From Prochlorococcus sp. AG-347-I06 (GTDB lineage Bacteria; Cyanobacteriota; Cyanobacteriia; PCC-6307; Cyanobiaceae), in assembly GCA_003281605.1 (NCBI GenBank), contig QCBM01000002.1:290097-354096 (forward strand): a stretch of DNA of 64,000 nt. Reading direction: 5' to 3'. The translations under genes and the position numbers were made by a program. Position 1 is the first letter of the stretch. Every line of letters starts with the position of its first letter. This document shows positions 29,753 through 40,920 of the stretch, piece after piece. The notes under the pieces were generated by a model. The model worked only from the letters and a program-made list of their open reading frames with translations. It had not been told where the DNA came from and did not search any database.

Positions 29753-32326
29753 ATGAAGAATTTGGAAACATTGCTAAAAGATTATGCAGATCATGTAGCT
29801 GAAAGAGCTGCCAAAGGTATACCTCCTTTACCTTTAAATGCTGAACAAACAAATTGTATTACAAAATTATTAGAACAAGATAGTACTTACAATTCATCTT
29901 ATTTACTTGATTTACTAATAAATAGAGTACCCCCAGGAGTTGATGAGGCTGCTTACGTAAAAGCAAGCTGGCTTACGGCTATTGTTAATTCCGAAAAATA
30001 TTGCAAATCAATTAATCCCGAAAAAGCAATTGAAATACTAGGAACAATGATAGGCGGATATAATGTAAATTCTTTGGTTGAAATACTTAAAGGAGAAGAT
30101 AGTTTACTCGCAAAAAAAGCGGCAGAAGTTTTAAAAAATATTATTCTTGTTTACGATTCGGCTAATGAAATTTATGAATTATCTCAAAATAATATTTATG
30201 CAAAAGAAGTTGTAAATAGTTGGGCAAATGCAGAATGGTTCATAAATAAAAAAGTTCTGGAGAAAGAGATTACTTGTTTAGTATTTAAAGTTGACGGTGA
30301 GACAAACACAGACGACTTATCTCCAGCTGTACATGCAACAACACGCCCGGATATTCCAATGCATGCATTAGCTATGTTGGAATTTAAAAAACCTGATGGA
30401 CTTAAGATTCTTGATAATTTAAAAAAACAAAATTTACCAATAGCTTATGTTGGAGATGTTGTTGGAACAGGAAGTTCCAGAAAATCTGCTATTAATTCAC
30501 TCATTTGGCATATAGGAGAAGATATCGCTTTTGTTCCCAACAAAAAAACAGGTGGAATAATAATTGGCAGCAAAATAGCTCCAATTTTCTTCAATACCGC
30601 ACAAGATTCAGGAGCTTTACCTATAGAAGCTGACGTATCTCAAATGCAAACAGGAGATGTTATTAAAATATATCCGTATGAAGGCATTATTAAAAAAATT
30701 GAAAAAGATTCAAATAATGAAGAATTAATAAGCAAATTCGAGTTGTATCCATCAACTCTGACTGATGAAATTCAAGCTGGAGGGAGAATTAATCTTATGA
30801 TTGGAAGATCTCTTACGGATAAAATTAGAAACAAATTAGATTATCAACCAAGTGAAATATTTACTAGACCAAAAAATCCAACCGAAAGTAGTGCAGGATT
30901 TACTCAAGCTCAAAAAATAGTAGGCAAAGCATGCGGTTTAGATGGAGTTAGGCCAGGAATGACCTGTGAGCCAATTATGACCACAGTTGGTAGTCAAGAT
31001 ACTACTGGACCAATGACTAGAGATGAATTAAAAGAACTAGCTTGTTTAGGATTTACTGCAGATTTAGTTATGCAAAGTTTTTGTCATACAGCTGCATATC
31101 CTAAACCAGTAGATCTACTTACTCATAAAGAATTACCTGATTTTATATCTCAAAGAGGTGGAGTAGCTCTTAAGCCTGGAGACGGCATCATTCATAGCTG
31201 GCTTAACAGAATGCTTCTCCCTGATACTGTTGGTACAGGTGGAGATAGTCATACAAGATTTCCTCTTGGCATTTCATTTCCTGGAGGCTCAGGAATTGTT
31301 GCATTTGCCGCTGCAATAGGATCAATGCCATTAAATATGCCGGAATCTGTGCTGATTAAATTTAAGGGAGAATTATTACCAGGAATTACTCTTAGAGATT
31401 TAGTTAATGCAATCCCTCTCTTCGCAATTAAAAAAGGACTCTTAACTGTTGAGAAAGAAAATAAGAAAAATATATTCAACGGAAAAATTATGGAAATTGA
31501 GGGATTACCAAACCTAAAACTTGAACAAGCTTTTGAACTTACTGATGCTACTGCAGAACGCTCATGCGCTGGTAGCACAATACTTTTATCCCAAGAAACT
31601 GTTCAAGAATATTTAAAAAGCAATATTTGCTTGCTAGAAAAAATGATCGAGAGCAATTATGAAGATTCAAAATCGATTTCAAGAAGAATAAATGATATGA
31701 AAAATTGGTTAAAAAAACCATCATTAATTCAACCAGATTCAAACGCTCAGTATGAAGAAATCATTGAAATTGATTTAGCAAAAGTAACACAACCTATAGT
31801 TGCTTGCCCTAATGATCCAGATAATGTAAAAGAAATCACTGATGTTGCAAATACAAATATTGACGAGGTTTTCATAGGTTCTTGCATGACAAATATTGGT
31901 CATTACAGGGCAGCTGCAAAAGTTCTTGAAGGAGTACAAAATTTAAAAGCTAAATTATGGATTTGTCCACCAACAAAGATGGATGAAGAAACTTTAAAAG
32001 CTGAAGGTTACTATAAAATATTTGAAGATTGTGGTGCAAGATTAGAGTTGCCAGGCTGTTCTTTATGTATGGGAAATCAAGCTAGAGTTGATGAAGGTTC
32101 TGTAGTATTTTCTACCAGTACTAGAAATTTTGACAATAGACTTGGCAAGAACGCGCAAGTATTTTTAGGGAGTGCAGAATTGGCAGCAGTTTGTGCACTG
32201 CTTGGAAAAATACCTGAAGTTGAAGAATATCAGGATATTACTAAAAATAAAATTAATCCATATTCAGATGAACTTTATCGCTATCTTCAATTTGATGAAA
32301 TACACGATTTCAGCTTGACAAAGTAA
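29753..32326 (+). CDS. acnB: Aconitate hydratase B
   Basis: 857 aa; DGETNTDDLSPAVHATTRPDIP, VGTGGDSHTRFPLGISFPGGSG, CSLCMGNQARV. Confidence 0.96.
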   Translation: MKNLETLLKDYADHVAERAAKGIPPLPLNAEQTNCITKLLEQDSTYNSSYLLDLLINRVPPGVDEAAYVKASWLTAIVNSEKYCKSINPEKAIEILGTMIGGYNVNSLVEILKGEDSLLAKKAAEVLKNIILVYDSANEIYELSQNNIYAKEVVNSWANAEWFINKKVLEKEITCLVFKVDGETNTDDLSPAVHATTRPDIPMHALAMLEFKKPDGLKILDNLKKQNLPIAYVGDVVGTGSSRKSAINSLIWHIGEDIAFVPNKKTGGIIIGSKIAPIFFNTAQDSGALPIEADVSQMQTGDVIKIYPYEGIIKKIEKDSNNEELISKFELYPSTLTDEIQAGGRINLMIGRSLTDKIRNKLDYQPSEIFTRPKNPTESSAGFTQAQKIVGKACGLDGVRPGMTCEPIMTTVGSQDTTGPMTRDELKELACLGFTADLVMQSFCHTAAYPKPVDLLTHKELPDFISQRGGVALKPGDGIIHSWLNRMLLPDTVGTGGDSHTRFPLGISFPGGSGIVAFAAAIGSMPLNMPESVLIKFKGELLPGITLRDLVNAIPLFAIKKGLLTVEKENKKNIFNGKIMEIEGLPNLKLEQAFELTDATAERSCAGSTILLSQETVQEYLKSNICLLEKMIESNYEDSKSISRRINDMKNWLKKPSLIQPDSNAQYEEIIEIDLAKVTQPIVACPNDPDNVKEITDVANTNIDEVFIGSCMTNIGHYRAAAKVLEGVQNLKAKLWICPPTKMDEETLKAEGYYKIFEDCGARLELPGCSLCMGNQARVDEGSVVFSTSTRNFDNRLGKNAQVFLGSAELAAVCALLGKIPEVEEYQDITKNKINPYSDELYRYLQFDEIHDFSLTK

Positions 32327-32335
32327 TCATGGACT

Positions 32336-33694
32336 ATGCCAAACTTTATAAAAGATAATATTCAAAAAACAAGTAATAATTCTTCTCGTAGCATCAAAAA
32401 ATTATTAAAACAAAGATCTCTAGTCGTTGCATTTTCGCTCTTATTAACAGGTTTAGGAGCCTCAATTACAAGCATATCTTTTAAAACTGGAATCTATTTT
32501 ATTAATAATTGGAGATTAGCATTATTAGACCATTTACCATCTATTGCAGTCTTACCTATATTTGGAGCTCTAGGAGGGGCTATTGCAGGATATTTGATCA
32601 AAAATATCGCACCGGCTGCAAAAGGTTCAGGAGTGAGTCAAATCATGGGTTTTTTAAGACATAAAAAAGTTCCAATGAATTTAAAAGTTGGATTAGTAAA
32701 GCTAATATCAGGAATTATTGCTATTGGTAGTGGATTCCCTTTGGGTCCAGAAGGTCCATCCGTTCAAATGGGAGGATCAGTAGCTTGGCAAATGGCCAAG
32801 TGGCTCAAAGCTCCTACAGCTTTTAGAAGAGTCATAGTAGCAGCAGGGGGTGGTGCTGGAATAGCTGCGGTATTTAGCGCTCCATTAGGAGGATTTGTCT
32901 ATGCAATAGAAGAGTTATTAAACTCTGCAAGACCAGTAATTTTGCTATTAGTAGTAATTACAACTTTCATTGCAGATTCATCTGCTGATATTATTCAAGC
33001 CTTAGGTTTAGATCCTAAAGCAGGAGGCTTTGATTTTAACCTCGGATTTTTGATTCAAAAAGAATATGACCCATCAGTTTTTTTCTTACCTGTAGATTTT
33101 ATTTACTTAGTTCTACTAGGAATAATTATTGGAATATTTGCAGAATTGTACAGCAGATATGTTTTGTTAATGCAAAATCTTGGGAAAAAATGGTATAAAA
33201 ATAGATTTGTTTTAAAAATGAGTATCTGTGGACTTATTTTAGGAAGCATCTACTCTTGTTTACCCAGTACATTTCATAATTTAGATGAATTACAGAAAAT
33301 AATAGCTGAGCAAAATACAAGTATTGGAATTGCTTTATTAGCAGTTTTAGTATTATTTATCACGACAGGTTTAGCTGCAGCATCTGGAGCTCCTGGAGGA
33401 TTGTTCTATCCTATGCTTACTTTAGGAGGATCAATCGGACTAATAATGGGGAGCTGGGTGGAAATTGCGACAGGACATGCACCAAGTACATACATTTTTG
33501 CGGGAATGGGAGCTTTCGTAGCAGGATGTTCAAGAACACCAATTACAGCAATGTTTTTAGCTTTCGCTTTAACAAAAAATTTATTAATAATGAAACCTGT
33601 ATTAATCAGCTGCATTGCCAGTTTCTTGATAGCAAGAGTTTTTAATGAAGAATCAATTTATGAAAGACAAATACAAATAGAAATAGAAGACTAA
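32336..33694 (+). CDS. ClC-family chloride channel / Cl-/H+ antiporter
   Basis: KGSGVSQ, GSGFPLGPEGPSVQMGG, AAVFSAPLGGFVYAIEELL, ASGAPGGLFYPML. Confidence 0.92.
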   Translation: MPNFIKDNIQKTSNNSSRSIKKLLKQRSLVVAFSLLLTGLGASITSISFKTGIYFINNWRLALLDHLPSIAVLPIFGALGGAIAGYLIKNIAPAAKGSGVSQIMGFLRHKKVPMNLKVGLVKLISGIIAIGSGFPLGPEGPSVQMGGSVAWQMAKWLKAPTAFRRVIVAAGGGAGIAAVFSAPLGGFVYAIEELLNSARPVILLLVVITTFIADSSADIIQALGLDPKAGGFDFNLGFLIQKEYDPSVFFLPVDFIYLVLLGIIIGIFAELYSRYVLLMQNLGKKWYKNRFVLKMSICGLILGSIYSCLPSTFHNLDELQKIIAEQNTSIGIALLAVLVLFITTGLAAASGAPGGLFYPMLTLGGSIGLIMGSWVEIATGHAPSTYIFAGMGAFVAGCSRTPITAMFLAFALTKNLLIMKPVLISCIASFLIARVFNEESIYERQIQIEIED

Positions 33695-33704
33695 AAAACT
33701 ATCT

Positions 33705-34559
33705 TTAATCAAAAACAGCAGTTTTGCTGTTATAAACAAATACTTGATGATTCAGATGTAATCTAACTGCTCTTGCTAAAGCTATTCTTTCAATATCTCT
33801 TCCTTTTCTAATCAAATCATCAACTTCATCCCTATGACTTACAGTAACTGTGCATTGCTCAATTATCGGGCCTTCATCAAGATCTTCAGTAACATAGTGA
33901 GCAGTAGCACCGATTAATTTTACACCTCTCTTCCAAGCTCGATGATATGGTTGCCCACCCTTAAATGCAGGTAAGAAAGAATGATGAATATTTATTATTG
34001 AAGAAAACTTTTTTAAAAAAGAGTCACTCAAAATTTGCATATATTTGGCTAAAACAACAAGATCAATTTCATGTTCTTTTAGTAAATGTAAAAATTGATC
34101 TTCGACAATAGATTTATCAGTTTTAAAAGTATCTATATGAACAAATTTTGCATTAAAGTCATTCGCAATATTTTCAAGATCAGAATGATTTGAAATTATT
34201 AAGGGGACTTTCATTTTGAGTTCTCCATTTCTTACTCGCCAAAGTAAATCAATCAAACAATGATTTTGTTTACTCACGAAAATAGCAACATTTGGAATTT
34301 CATCAGAATAATTTACGTTAAATTTTCCATTAACTTCATCTGCAATTTTTTCAAATTCTTTATAAATCTCATCTCTATTAAAAAAGGCATTGTTACTATT
34401 CCATTCAATTCGACTAAGAAACAAACCGGCATCTTGATCTGTGTGATGATCAGAATGTTTTATGTTTCCACCGTAATTTGAAATCCAACCTGTAAGTAAA
34501 CTTACAAGACCAGGACGATCGGGACAAACAATTTTGAATATAATTGAAGGATGTTCCAA
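33705..34559 (-). CDS. purU: Formyltetrahydrofolate deformylase
   Basis: N-terminal ACT domain CPDRPGLVSLLTGWI; NIHHSFLPAFKGGQPYHRAWKRGVKLIGATAHYVTEDLDEGPII. Confidence 0.94.
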   Translation of the reverse strand: MEHPSIIFKIVCPDRPGLVSLLTGWISNYGGNIKHSDHHTDQDAGLFLSRIEWNSNNAFFNRDEIYKEFEKIADEVNGKFNVNYSDEIPNVAIFVSKQNHCLIDLLWRVRNGELKMKVPLIISNHSDLENIANDFNAKFVHIDTFKTDKSIVEDQFLHLLKEHEIDLVVLAKYMQILSDSFLKKFSSIINIHHSFLPAFKGGQPYHRAWKRGVKLIGATAHYVTEDLDEGPIIEQCTVTVSHRDEVDDLIRKGRDIERIALARAVRLHLNHQVFVYNSKTAVFD

Positions 34560-34606
34560 AAAATCTTTAACTATAAGTCAAATAAGCAAGTATCTCTAAT
34601 ATATCA

Positions 34607-35689
34607 ATGAAAAGCTTAAAAGAAAATTTTAAAAAAGCACACATAGTTATTATTGGATCAGGGATTATTGGAAAATTTAACGCCTTAGAATTATCAGAAT
34701 TAGGTTTCCAGGTAACGATAATAGATCCAACTGAACTACAAAATAGTAGCAATGCAGCCTTGGGCATACTAATGGGTAATATGTATCAAAAAAGGAGAGG
34801 TAGAAGCTGGGATCTCAGGAAACAAAGCATTGAATTATGGCCACAATGGATTAGATTCCTGCAAAAATTTAATAGTGAATTAAGTATCGAAAAACCACTA
34901 ATACAACTAACTACTAATGAAGAAAAGTTTAAAAAATTAGAGAAATTTATTTGTGAAAATAATGATCAAAACTTACGAATTTTAGAAAGAGACTCAATAT
35001 TTATCAATAGTATTAATAAAGCCTTCCAAACAAAAAATATAAGAGGAATGATTTCCTTCAAAGATGGAAGAATAAATCCTTATTCTTTACTTCAAACATT
35101 AGATAAATATCTAAAACATAAAAAAATCAATTTTTCAAAAGGAGAAATAATAAAAATCAGAAAAACAAATAATCAATGGATTTCTACAACAAAAAACAAT
35201 GAAAATATCAAATCTGATATTGTTATTGTGTGCAATTCACTAAAAGCAATTGATTTAATAGATAGCATATCTCACAACATCACTTTAAAACCTGTCTTGG
35301 GTCAAGCTATGGAAATTGATGTAAATGAAGCAGAAGTTGATTTATTGTCGCTGCCAAAACAATTCAATATAAATGGTAAAAATATAATTCCGAAATCAAA
35401 AAATAAGCTAATTATTGGATCAACCGACGAATATAGTACTAAGCCAGGAGAAAATGCTTTCGAAAAACTTACAAATTTTCTCGATAAAAAACCAAATTGG
35501 CTGATGGAAGGGAAGATTTCTAAAAAATGGTACGGAATAAGGTCAAGGCCAGATGGTGAGCCTTCACCGATAATGAAAAATCTTGAAGATGGGCTAATTA
35601 TATGTACAGGTTTTTATAAAAATGGGATTTTACTTGCTCCAGCTTGTTCTAAATGGGTTGCTAATGAAATTAAAAATTACTTTTCTTAA
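34607..35689 (+). CDS. FAD-dependent oxidoreductase (DadA/ThiO-like)
   Basis: Dinucleotide-binding [27 protein letters not shown] and C-terminal [18 protein letters not shown]. Confidence 0.83.
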   Translation: MKSLKENFKKAHIVIIGSGIIGKFNALELSELGFQVTIIDPTELQNSSNAALGILMGNMYQKRRGRSWDLRKQSIELWPQWIRFLQKFNSELSIEKPLIQLTTNEEKFKKLEKFICENNDQNLRILERDSIFINSINKAFQTKNIRGMISFKDGRINPYSLLQTLDKYLKHKKINFSKGEIIKIRKTNNQWISTTKNNENIKSDIVIVCNSLKAIDLIDSISHNITLKPVLGQAMEIDVNEAEVDLLSLPKQFNINGKNIIPKSKNKLIIGSTDEYSTKPGENAFEKLTNFLDKKPNWLMEGKISKKWYGIRSRPDGEPSPIMKNLEDGLIICTGFYKNGILLAPACSKWVANEIKNYFS

Positions 35690-37623
35690 TCTTTCGTTTC
35701 AGTAAAATCTGCATCAATTACATCATCTCCACCTTTTTCGTTTGAATCACTCTGTTCAGGACCACCCGCCGCGCCAGGTGATGATGACTGATTACCAGGT
35801 TGCTGATAAACAGATGAGCCAACTGCATAAAGTTCTTGCTGAAGTTCTTCAAGAAGTTTTTTCATTGATTCGTAATCTTCTTTTGATGTTGCCTCTTTTA
35901 AAGCATTACTTTTCTCTTCAACTTTAGACTTTGCTGCAGCATCAATTTTGTCTCCCAACTCACCAAGTTGCTTTTCTGTCTGATAGACAAGTGTTTCAGC
36001 TTGATTTTTTAAATCAATTTTTTCTCTTTTTTCTTTATCTGCAGATGCATTTGATTCAGCATCTTTTACCATTTTTTCAACTTCATTATCAGATAGAGTT
36101 GAAGCACCAGTAATAGAAATACTTTGCTCTTTACCACTTCCTTTATCTTTAGCAGTAACACTAAGAATTCCATTTGCATCGATATCAAATGTAACTTCGA
36201 TTTGTGGAACACCCCTAGGTGCTGAAGGTATACCATCCAATCTAAAAGTTCCTAAGCTTTTGTTGTCAGACGCCATTTCTCTTTCTCCCTGTAAAACGTG
36301 TATTTCTACATTTGTTTGACCGTCTACAGCAGTTGAATATGTTTCAGATTTCTTCGTAGGCACTGTAGTATTTCGATTAATCATTTTTGTCATAACTCCT
36401 CCTAATGTCTCTACACCTAAAGAAAGGGGAGTAACGTCAAGCAACAATATATCTTTAACTTCTCCAGCTAAAACTCCTCCCTGAATTGCGGCACCAACAG
36501 CTACTACCTCATCAGGGTTGACAGTTTGATTAGGTTCTTTACCTATGATTTTTTTAACTAAATCTAAAACAGCAGGTATTCTAGATGAACCTCCCACCAT
36601 TACAACCTCATCGATTTCACTAGTGGAAATTTTTGCATCACTTATCGCTCTCTCAACTGGGGTCTTACATCTATCTATTAGAGAAGCTGCTAATTCCTCA
36701 AACTTTGCTCTAGTTAAGTTCAAATCTAAATGTTTTGGTCCTTCAGGTGTTGCTGTAATGAAAGGTAAATTTATTTCACTTTGAGTAGCATTTGAAAGCT
36801 CAATTTTTGCTTTTTCTGCTGCTTCAGTAAGTCTTTGTAAAGCTTGTTTATCTTGTCTAAGATCAATCCCCTCATTTGATTTAAAAGTACTTGCTAAATG
36901 ATCCACGATACATCTATCGAAATCATCACCACCTAAATGTGTATCTCCAGATGTTGATAAAACCTCAGTGACTCCATCACCAGCTTCAATCACTGAAACA
37001 TCAAATGTTCCTCCACCTAAATCAAAAACAAGAATTTTTTCATTTTCCTTATCCAAACCATATGCTAAAGCTGCAGCAGTTGGCTCATTAACAATTCGGA
37101 GAACTTCTAAACCTGCAATCTTTCCTGCATCTTTTGTAGCTTGTCTTTGAGAGTCATTAAAATAAGCTGGAACTGTAATTACAGCCTGTGTAACTTTATC
37201 ACCAAGGTATTTACCAGCATCATCTGCTAACTTTCTCAAAACTTGAGAACTTACCTCTTCAGGAGAAAATTGCTTATCCAAAATAGGACATTTAAGTTTG
37301 ACACTAGAACCAGATTTTTCGACAGAATAGCTAACTTCTTTAGATTCTTCATTAACTTCATCAACTCTTCTGCCAACGAAACGTTTTGCTGAATAAAAAG
37401 TATTTTCAGGATTCATAACAGCTTGTCTTTTTGCGATTTGTCCAACCAGCTGATCTTGATTTTTTGTATATGCAACAACTGATGGAGTAGTTCTGAAACC
37501 CTCAGCATTTGCTATTACAGTAGGTTTACCACCTTCCATTACAGCGACACAACTATTAGTTGTTCCTAAATCAATTCCTACAACCTTACCCATGGGTAAA
37601 TTCTCATATTTGATATTCTCCAT
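35686..37623 (-). CDS. dnaK: Chaperone DnaK (Hsp70), DnaK2-like
   Basis: [48 protein letters not shown]. Conserved start MGKVVG lies at 37593; the extra 10 N-terminal codons may be untranslated. Confidence 0.96.
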   Translation of the reverse strand: MENIKYENLPMGKVVGIDLGTTNSCVAVMEGGKPTVIANAEGFRTTPSVVAYTKNQDQLVGQIAKRQAVMNPENTFYSAKRFVGRRVDEVNEESKEVSYSVEKSGSSVKLKCPILDKQFSPEEVSSQVLRKLADDAGKYLGDKVTQAVITVPAYFNDSQRQATKDAGKIAGLEVLRIVNEPTAAALAYGLDKENEKILVFDLGGGTFDVSVIEAGDGVTEVLSTSGDTHLGGDDFDRCIVDHLASTFKSNEGIDLRQDKQALQRLTEAAEKAKIELSNATQSEINLPFITATPEGPKHLDLNLTRAKFEELAASLIDRCKTPVERAISDAKISTSEIDEVVMVGGSSRIPAVLDLVKKIIGKEPNQTVNPDEVVAVGAAIQGGVLAGEVKDILLLDVTPLSLGVETLGGVMTKMINRNTTVPTKKSETYSTAVDGQTNVEIHVLQGEREMASDNKSLGTFRLDGIPSAPRGVPQIEVTFDIDANGILSVTAKDKGSGKEQSISITGASTLSDNEVEKMVKDAESNASADKEKREKIDLKNQAETLVYQTEKQLGELGDKIDAAAKSKVEEKSNALKEATSKEDYESMKKLLEELQQELYAVGSSVYQQPGNQSSSPGAAGGPEQSDSNEKGGDDVIDADFTETKD

Positions 37624-37710
37624 AATCGGTCATCAGAGTCATTATTGTTACTCAAAGACGGGGTGTGGTTCCCGAACAGATCGTTATTTTTTAAAGGAAA
37701 AATTCTAAAC

Positions 37711-38571
37711 ATGATTTCAAGTAAGACATCTTTTATTGCATTAATTGGTAATCCAGTAAGCCACTCTTTGTCACCAATTATGCAAAATGCTGCTTTTAAA
37801 TATTTGGGCTTAGATTTAATCTATTTAGCTATACCATGTAAAGATGAAGATCTAGAATTGGTTCTTAATTCTTTAAAAAAAATTAATTGCAAAGGTTTAA
37901 ATATTACAATTCCCCATAAAGAAAAAGTATTTGACCTTTGTAGTGAAATTTCCCCTATCGCTAGCAAACTAAAAGCAATTAATACCCTGAAATTAAATTC
38001 TGAAAAAGAATGGAGCGCAACTAATACAGATGTAGAAGGATTTATTTATCCATTAAAAAAATTAAACTCAACAAAAAAACAATCTATAGTTCTTGGCTCT
38101 GGCGGTGCAGCAAGATCTGTAATTCAAGGATTAATAAATTTAAATTTTTCAAACATTTCAGTAATATCGCGTAATAAATCATCACTAGATGAATTAACTA
38201 AAAATTTTAAAAATCAAATTGAAATTCGGTCTTTATTGAATAGTGATAATCAAGCTCAAAATTTAATCGAAGAAGCGGATTTAATTGTAAATACAACACC
38301 AGTAGGAATGAAAACAGCTGAGAATGAAACAAATATATTGCCTTATGGAGAAGATTTTTGGAGATCTCTTAACTCAAAAACAACTATTTACGATTTAATC
38401 TACAATCCTGCTCCAACTCCTCTATTACAACTTGGCAACAAAAAAGGTTGCATGACAATCGATGGTTTAGAAATGCTTATTGCTCAAGGTATAGGATCAT
38501 TATCATTTTGGACAGATGGATTAAAGGTGCCTTTTCATATTATGGATGACGCACTAAAAAAATTTCTTTAA
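37711..38571 (+). CDS. aroE: Shikimate dehydrogenase
   Basis: LIGNPVSHSLSPIMQNAAF, GLNITIPHKEKV, VLGSGGAARSVI, NTTPVGM; start chosen at MISSKTSF rather than 37645. Confidence 0.94.
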   Translation: MISSKTSFIALIGNPVSHSLSPIMQNAAFKYLGLDLIYLAIPCKDEDLELVLNSLKKINCKGLNITIPHKEKVFDLCSEISPIASKLKAINTLKLNSEKEWSATNTDVEGFIYPLKKLNSTKKQSIVLGSGGAARSVIQGLINLNFSNISVISRNKSSLDELTKNFKNQIEIRSLLNSDNQAQNLIEEADLIVNTTPVGMKTAENETNILPYGEDFWRSLNSKTTIYDLIYNPAPTPLLQLGNKKGCMTIDGLEMLIAQGIGSLSFWTDGLKVPFHIMDDALKKFL

Positions 38572-38676
38572 AAAAACAATCCTAAATTTTAAGAAACTAC
38601 CCATAGTAATGTATGTTAAATAATGACCAGACGCTCATCAAATTAATTTTATGAGCCAAAGACCTTGTCTGAAACC

Positions 38677-39138
38677 ATGAACGATCAACAATCTTATTAC
38701 GAAACAATGTATATCCTCCGCCCAGATATTGCGGAAGATGAAGTAACCAATCACATTGAGAAATACAATAAACTTCTAGAAGAATTTGGCGGTACTATCC
38801 TGGATAGTCAAATGAGGGGCAAGAGAAGATTAGCCTATCAAATATCAAAACATAGAGAAGGTATTTACGTTCAATTGAGTCATCAAGGTGATGGACAACA
38901 TATTTTTAAAATTGAAAAAGCAATGAGACTTAGTGAAGATGTCATAAGATACATGACCGTTAAACAAGAAGGGCCTTTACCAACACCAAGACCTTCTAAT
39001 AAAAATGCATCACAATCGGAAAATAATGATAATCCAGAAACTAAAATTGAATCAAAACAAAAAGAACTAGTAGCAAGTTCTGATACTTCAGCTTCGGGAA
39101 AAAATGATCCTGAAATTAAAGAAAATGCAGAATCTTAA
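38677..39138 (+). CDS. rpsF: 30S ribosomal protein S6 with long C-terminal tail
   Basis: [17 protein letters not shown]...[22 protein letters not shown] at 38677 (an upstream TTG at 38665 is also possible). Confidence 0.93.
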   Translation: MNDQQSYYETMYILRPDIAEDEVTNHIEKYNKLLEEFGGTILDSQMRGKRRLAYQISKHREGIYVQLSHQGDGQHIFKIEKAMRLSEDVIRYMTVKQEGPLPTPRPSNKNASQSENNDNPETKIESKQKELVASSDTSASGKNDPEIKENAES

Positions 39139-39141
39139 ATA

Positions 39142-40371
39142 TTAATCTTTTGTTTTTGAATTTAACTCAGCCCATATTTTATTAGACATACCCCACATAT
39201 AAATAAAACCTTCTGCTAAAGAATGATTAAAGACATCATCTTTGCTATAAGTTGCCAAATCTTCCCTGTAAAGTGAATTATTTTCCGACATTCTCCCAAT
39301 TACTGTTGCGTTCCCCTTATGCAGTCTAATCTTTACTCTTCCATTAACTGAAGTTTGAGTCGATGAAATAAATGCTTCTAAGCTATCTTTAAGAGGACCA
39401 AACCAAAAACCTTGATAGACTAATTGACCCCATTTTTTTTCCACTATTCCTTTAAAATCAACAACATCTGGGTTTAATGTAATGCTCTCTAGTTCCTTGT
39501 GAGCTTTGATTAAAAGTAAGAGGCCAGGTGTCTCGTAAATTTCTCTACTTTTAATCCCTACTACCCGATCTTCAATCATATCTATTCTTCCAAAACCATG
39601 AGCACCTGAAAGATTATTAGCTTTTTGAATAATTTCTACTGGAGTTAAAAATTCATCATTAATTCCAACTGGAAACCCATTTTTAAAAACAATTTCTATA
39701 TCTTGAGGAGAATCAGGTGAATTATAAATTGATGATGTCATCGCAAATATATCTTCAGGTGCTTCTTGCATTGGATCTTCTAAAATCCCTGCTTCAATAC
39801 TCCTACCCAGTAAGTTAACGTCTATTGAATATGGTGATTTTTTTGATACTGGTGCAGGAATACCAAATTTTTCTCCATAAACTATTGCTTCTTCTCTACT
39901 CATATTCCATTCCCTTGCAGGAGTAATTATTTTCAAATCAGGACCTAAAGCATTAATTGCTAAATCAAATCGAACTTGATCGTTCCCTTTACCGGTGCAT
40001 CCATGCGCTACTGCATCAGCATTAATTTCTCGAGCAATATTTACGAGATTTTCAGCAATTAAAGGTCTTGCAAGAGCTGTAGATAAAGGATATTTATCCA
40101 AATATAGTGCATTTGCTCTAATTGCTGGAAAAGCGTATTTCTCAACAAAACTATTCACTAAATTACCAACTATGGATTGAGATGCGCCAGAATTTAAAGC
40201 TTTTTGCCTAATAAGTTCTAAATCTTCACCTTGTCCAAGATCTGCTACGAAAGTAACCACTTCTGAAATTCCATATTCATTCTTTAAATATGGAATACAA
40301 ACACTTGTATCTACTCCACCAGAATAAGCTAGTACAACTTTTTTTACCTGCTGCATCTGAATTTGCTCCAT
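39142..40371 (-). CDS. argG: Argininosuccinate synthase
   Basis: [49 protein letters not shown]. Confidence 0.97.
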   Translation of the reverse strand: MEQIQMQQVKKVVLAYSGGVDTSVCIPYLKNEYGISEVVTFVADLGQGEDLELIRQKALNSGASQSIVGNLVNSFVEKYAFPAIRANALYLDKYPLSTALARPLIAENLVNIAREINADAVAHGCTGKGNDQVRFDLAINALGPDLKIITPAREWNMSREEAIVYGEKFGIPAPVSKKSPYSIDVNLLGRSIEAGILEDPMQEAPEDIFAMTSSIYNSPDSPQDIEIVFKNGFPVGINDEFLTPVEIIQKANNLSGAHGFGRIDMIEDRVVGIKSREIYETPGLLLLIKAHKELESITLNPDVVDFKGIVEKKWGQLVYQGFWFGPLKDSLEAFISSTQTSVNGRVKIRLHKGNATVIGRMSENNSLYREDLATYSKDDVFNHSLAEGFIYMWGMSNKIWAELNSKTKD

Positions 40372-40392
40372 AAATTTAAATTTTTAACGTAA

Positions 40393-40587
40393 TTAAGAAT
40401 TTGAAAACTTATTAAAAACTAATATTATTGTAACTATAAGAGCTGGACCAAAAACTAGTGATAAGAGAAGAAAGTTATTAATTATTAAAACATCGGGATC
40501 TAAGTATCCAATAATTTTAAATAACCCAGAAAGCAACAATGAAATCAGCCAGATAAAAAAGTATTTTAAATTTGCTTTATCAAACAA
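40393..40587 (-). CDS. Small membrane hypothetical protein (64 aa)
   Basis: Two hydrophobic segments; fills the gap upstream of argG on the same strand. Confidence 0.55.
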   Translation of the reverse strand: MFDKANLKYFFIWLISLLLSGLFKIIGYLDPDVLIINNFLLLSLVFGPALIVTIILVFNKFSNS

Positions 40588-40641
40588 AGTTTTTCCGTGT
40601 GCATCATTATGTATTATCTTATATATAGAACATAACTTTTA

Positions 40642-40920
40642 ATGGACTCAAATAAATTAAAACTTAGATTAGACGATATTTCTAAAGTTAACCCTGCTTT
40701 AACTTGCTACCACAGGGATGATCCAGCTCCTGTTTTGCCATTAAGAGATGAACCTGATCTACTTTCTTGGCTTGAAAATTCAGGGAGACTTGTTGCAGAA
40801 AAAGATGGAGATTCACAGGAGTTTAGTACAATAGAAGAAGAAGAGCTCTCAGCGCTTATGGGCGAGAAAGAAGATTATAAAACTGAAGAAGACACTTCAG
40901 AAGATGATTGGGAAGATTAA
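40642..40920 (+). CDS. DUF3134-like conserved cyanobacterial protein
   Basis: NPALTCYHRDDPAPVLPLRDEPDLLSWLENSGRLV motif. Confidence 0.75.
   Translation: MDSNKLKLRLDDISKVNPALTCYHRDDPAPVLPLRDEPDLLSWLENSGRLVAEKDGDSQEFSTIEEEELSALMGEKEDYKTEEDTSEDDWED

Noticed and set aside
35742-37150. Plus-strand ORFs 35742..35927, 35931..36113, 36545..36784 and 36968..37150
   Set aside because: Antisense shadows of dnaK.
37624-37710. CIRCE/HrcA operator upstream of dnaK
   Set aside because: No TTAGCACTC-N9-GAGTGCTAA inverted repeat in the dnaK/aroE intergenic.
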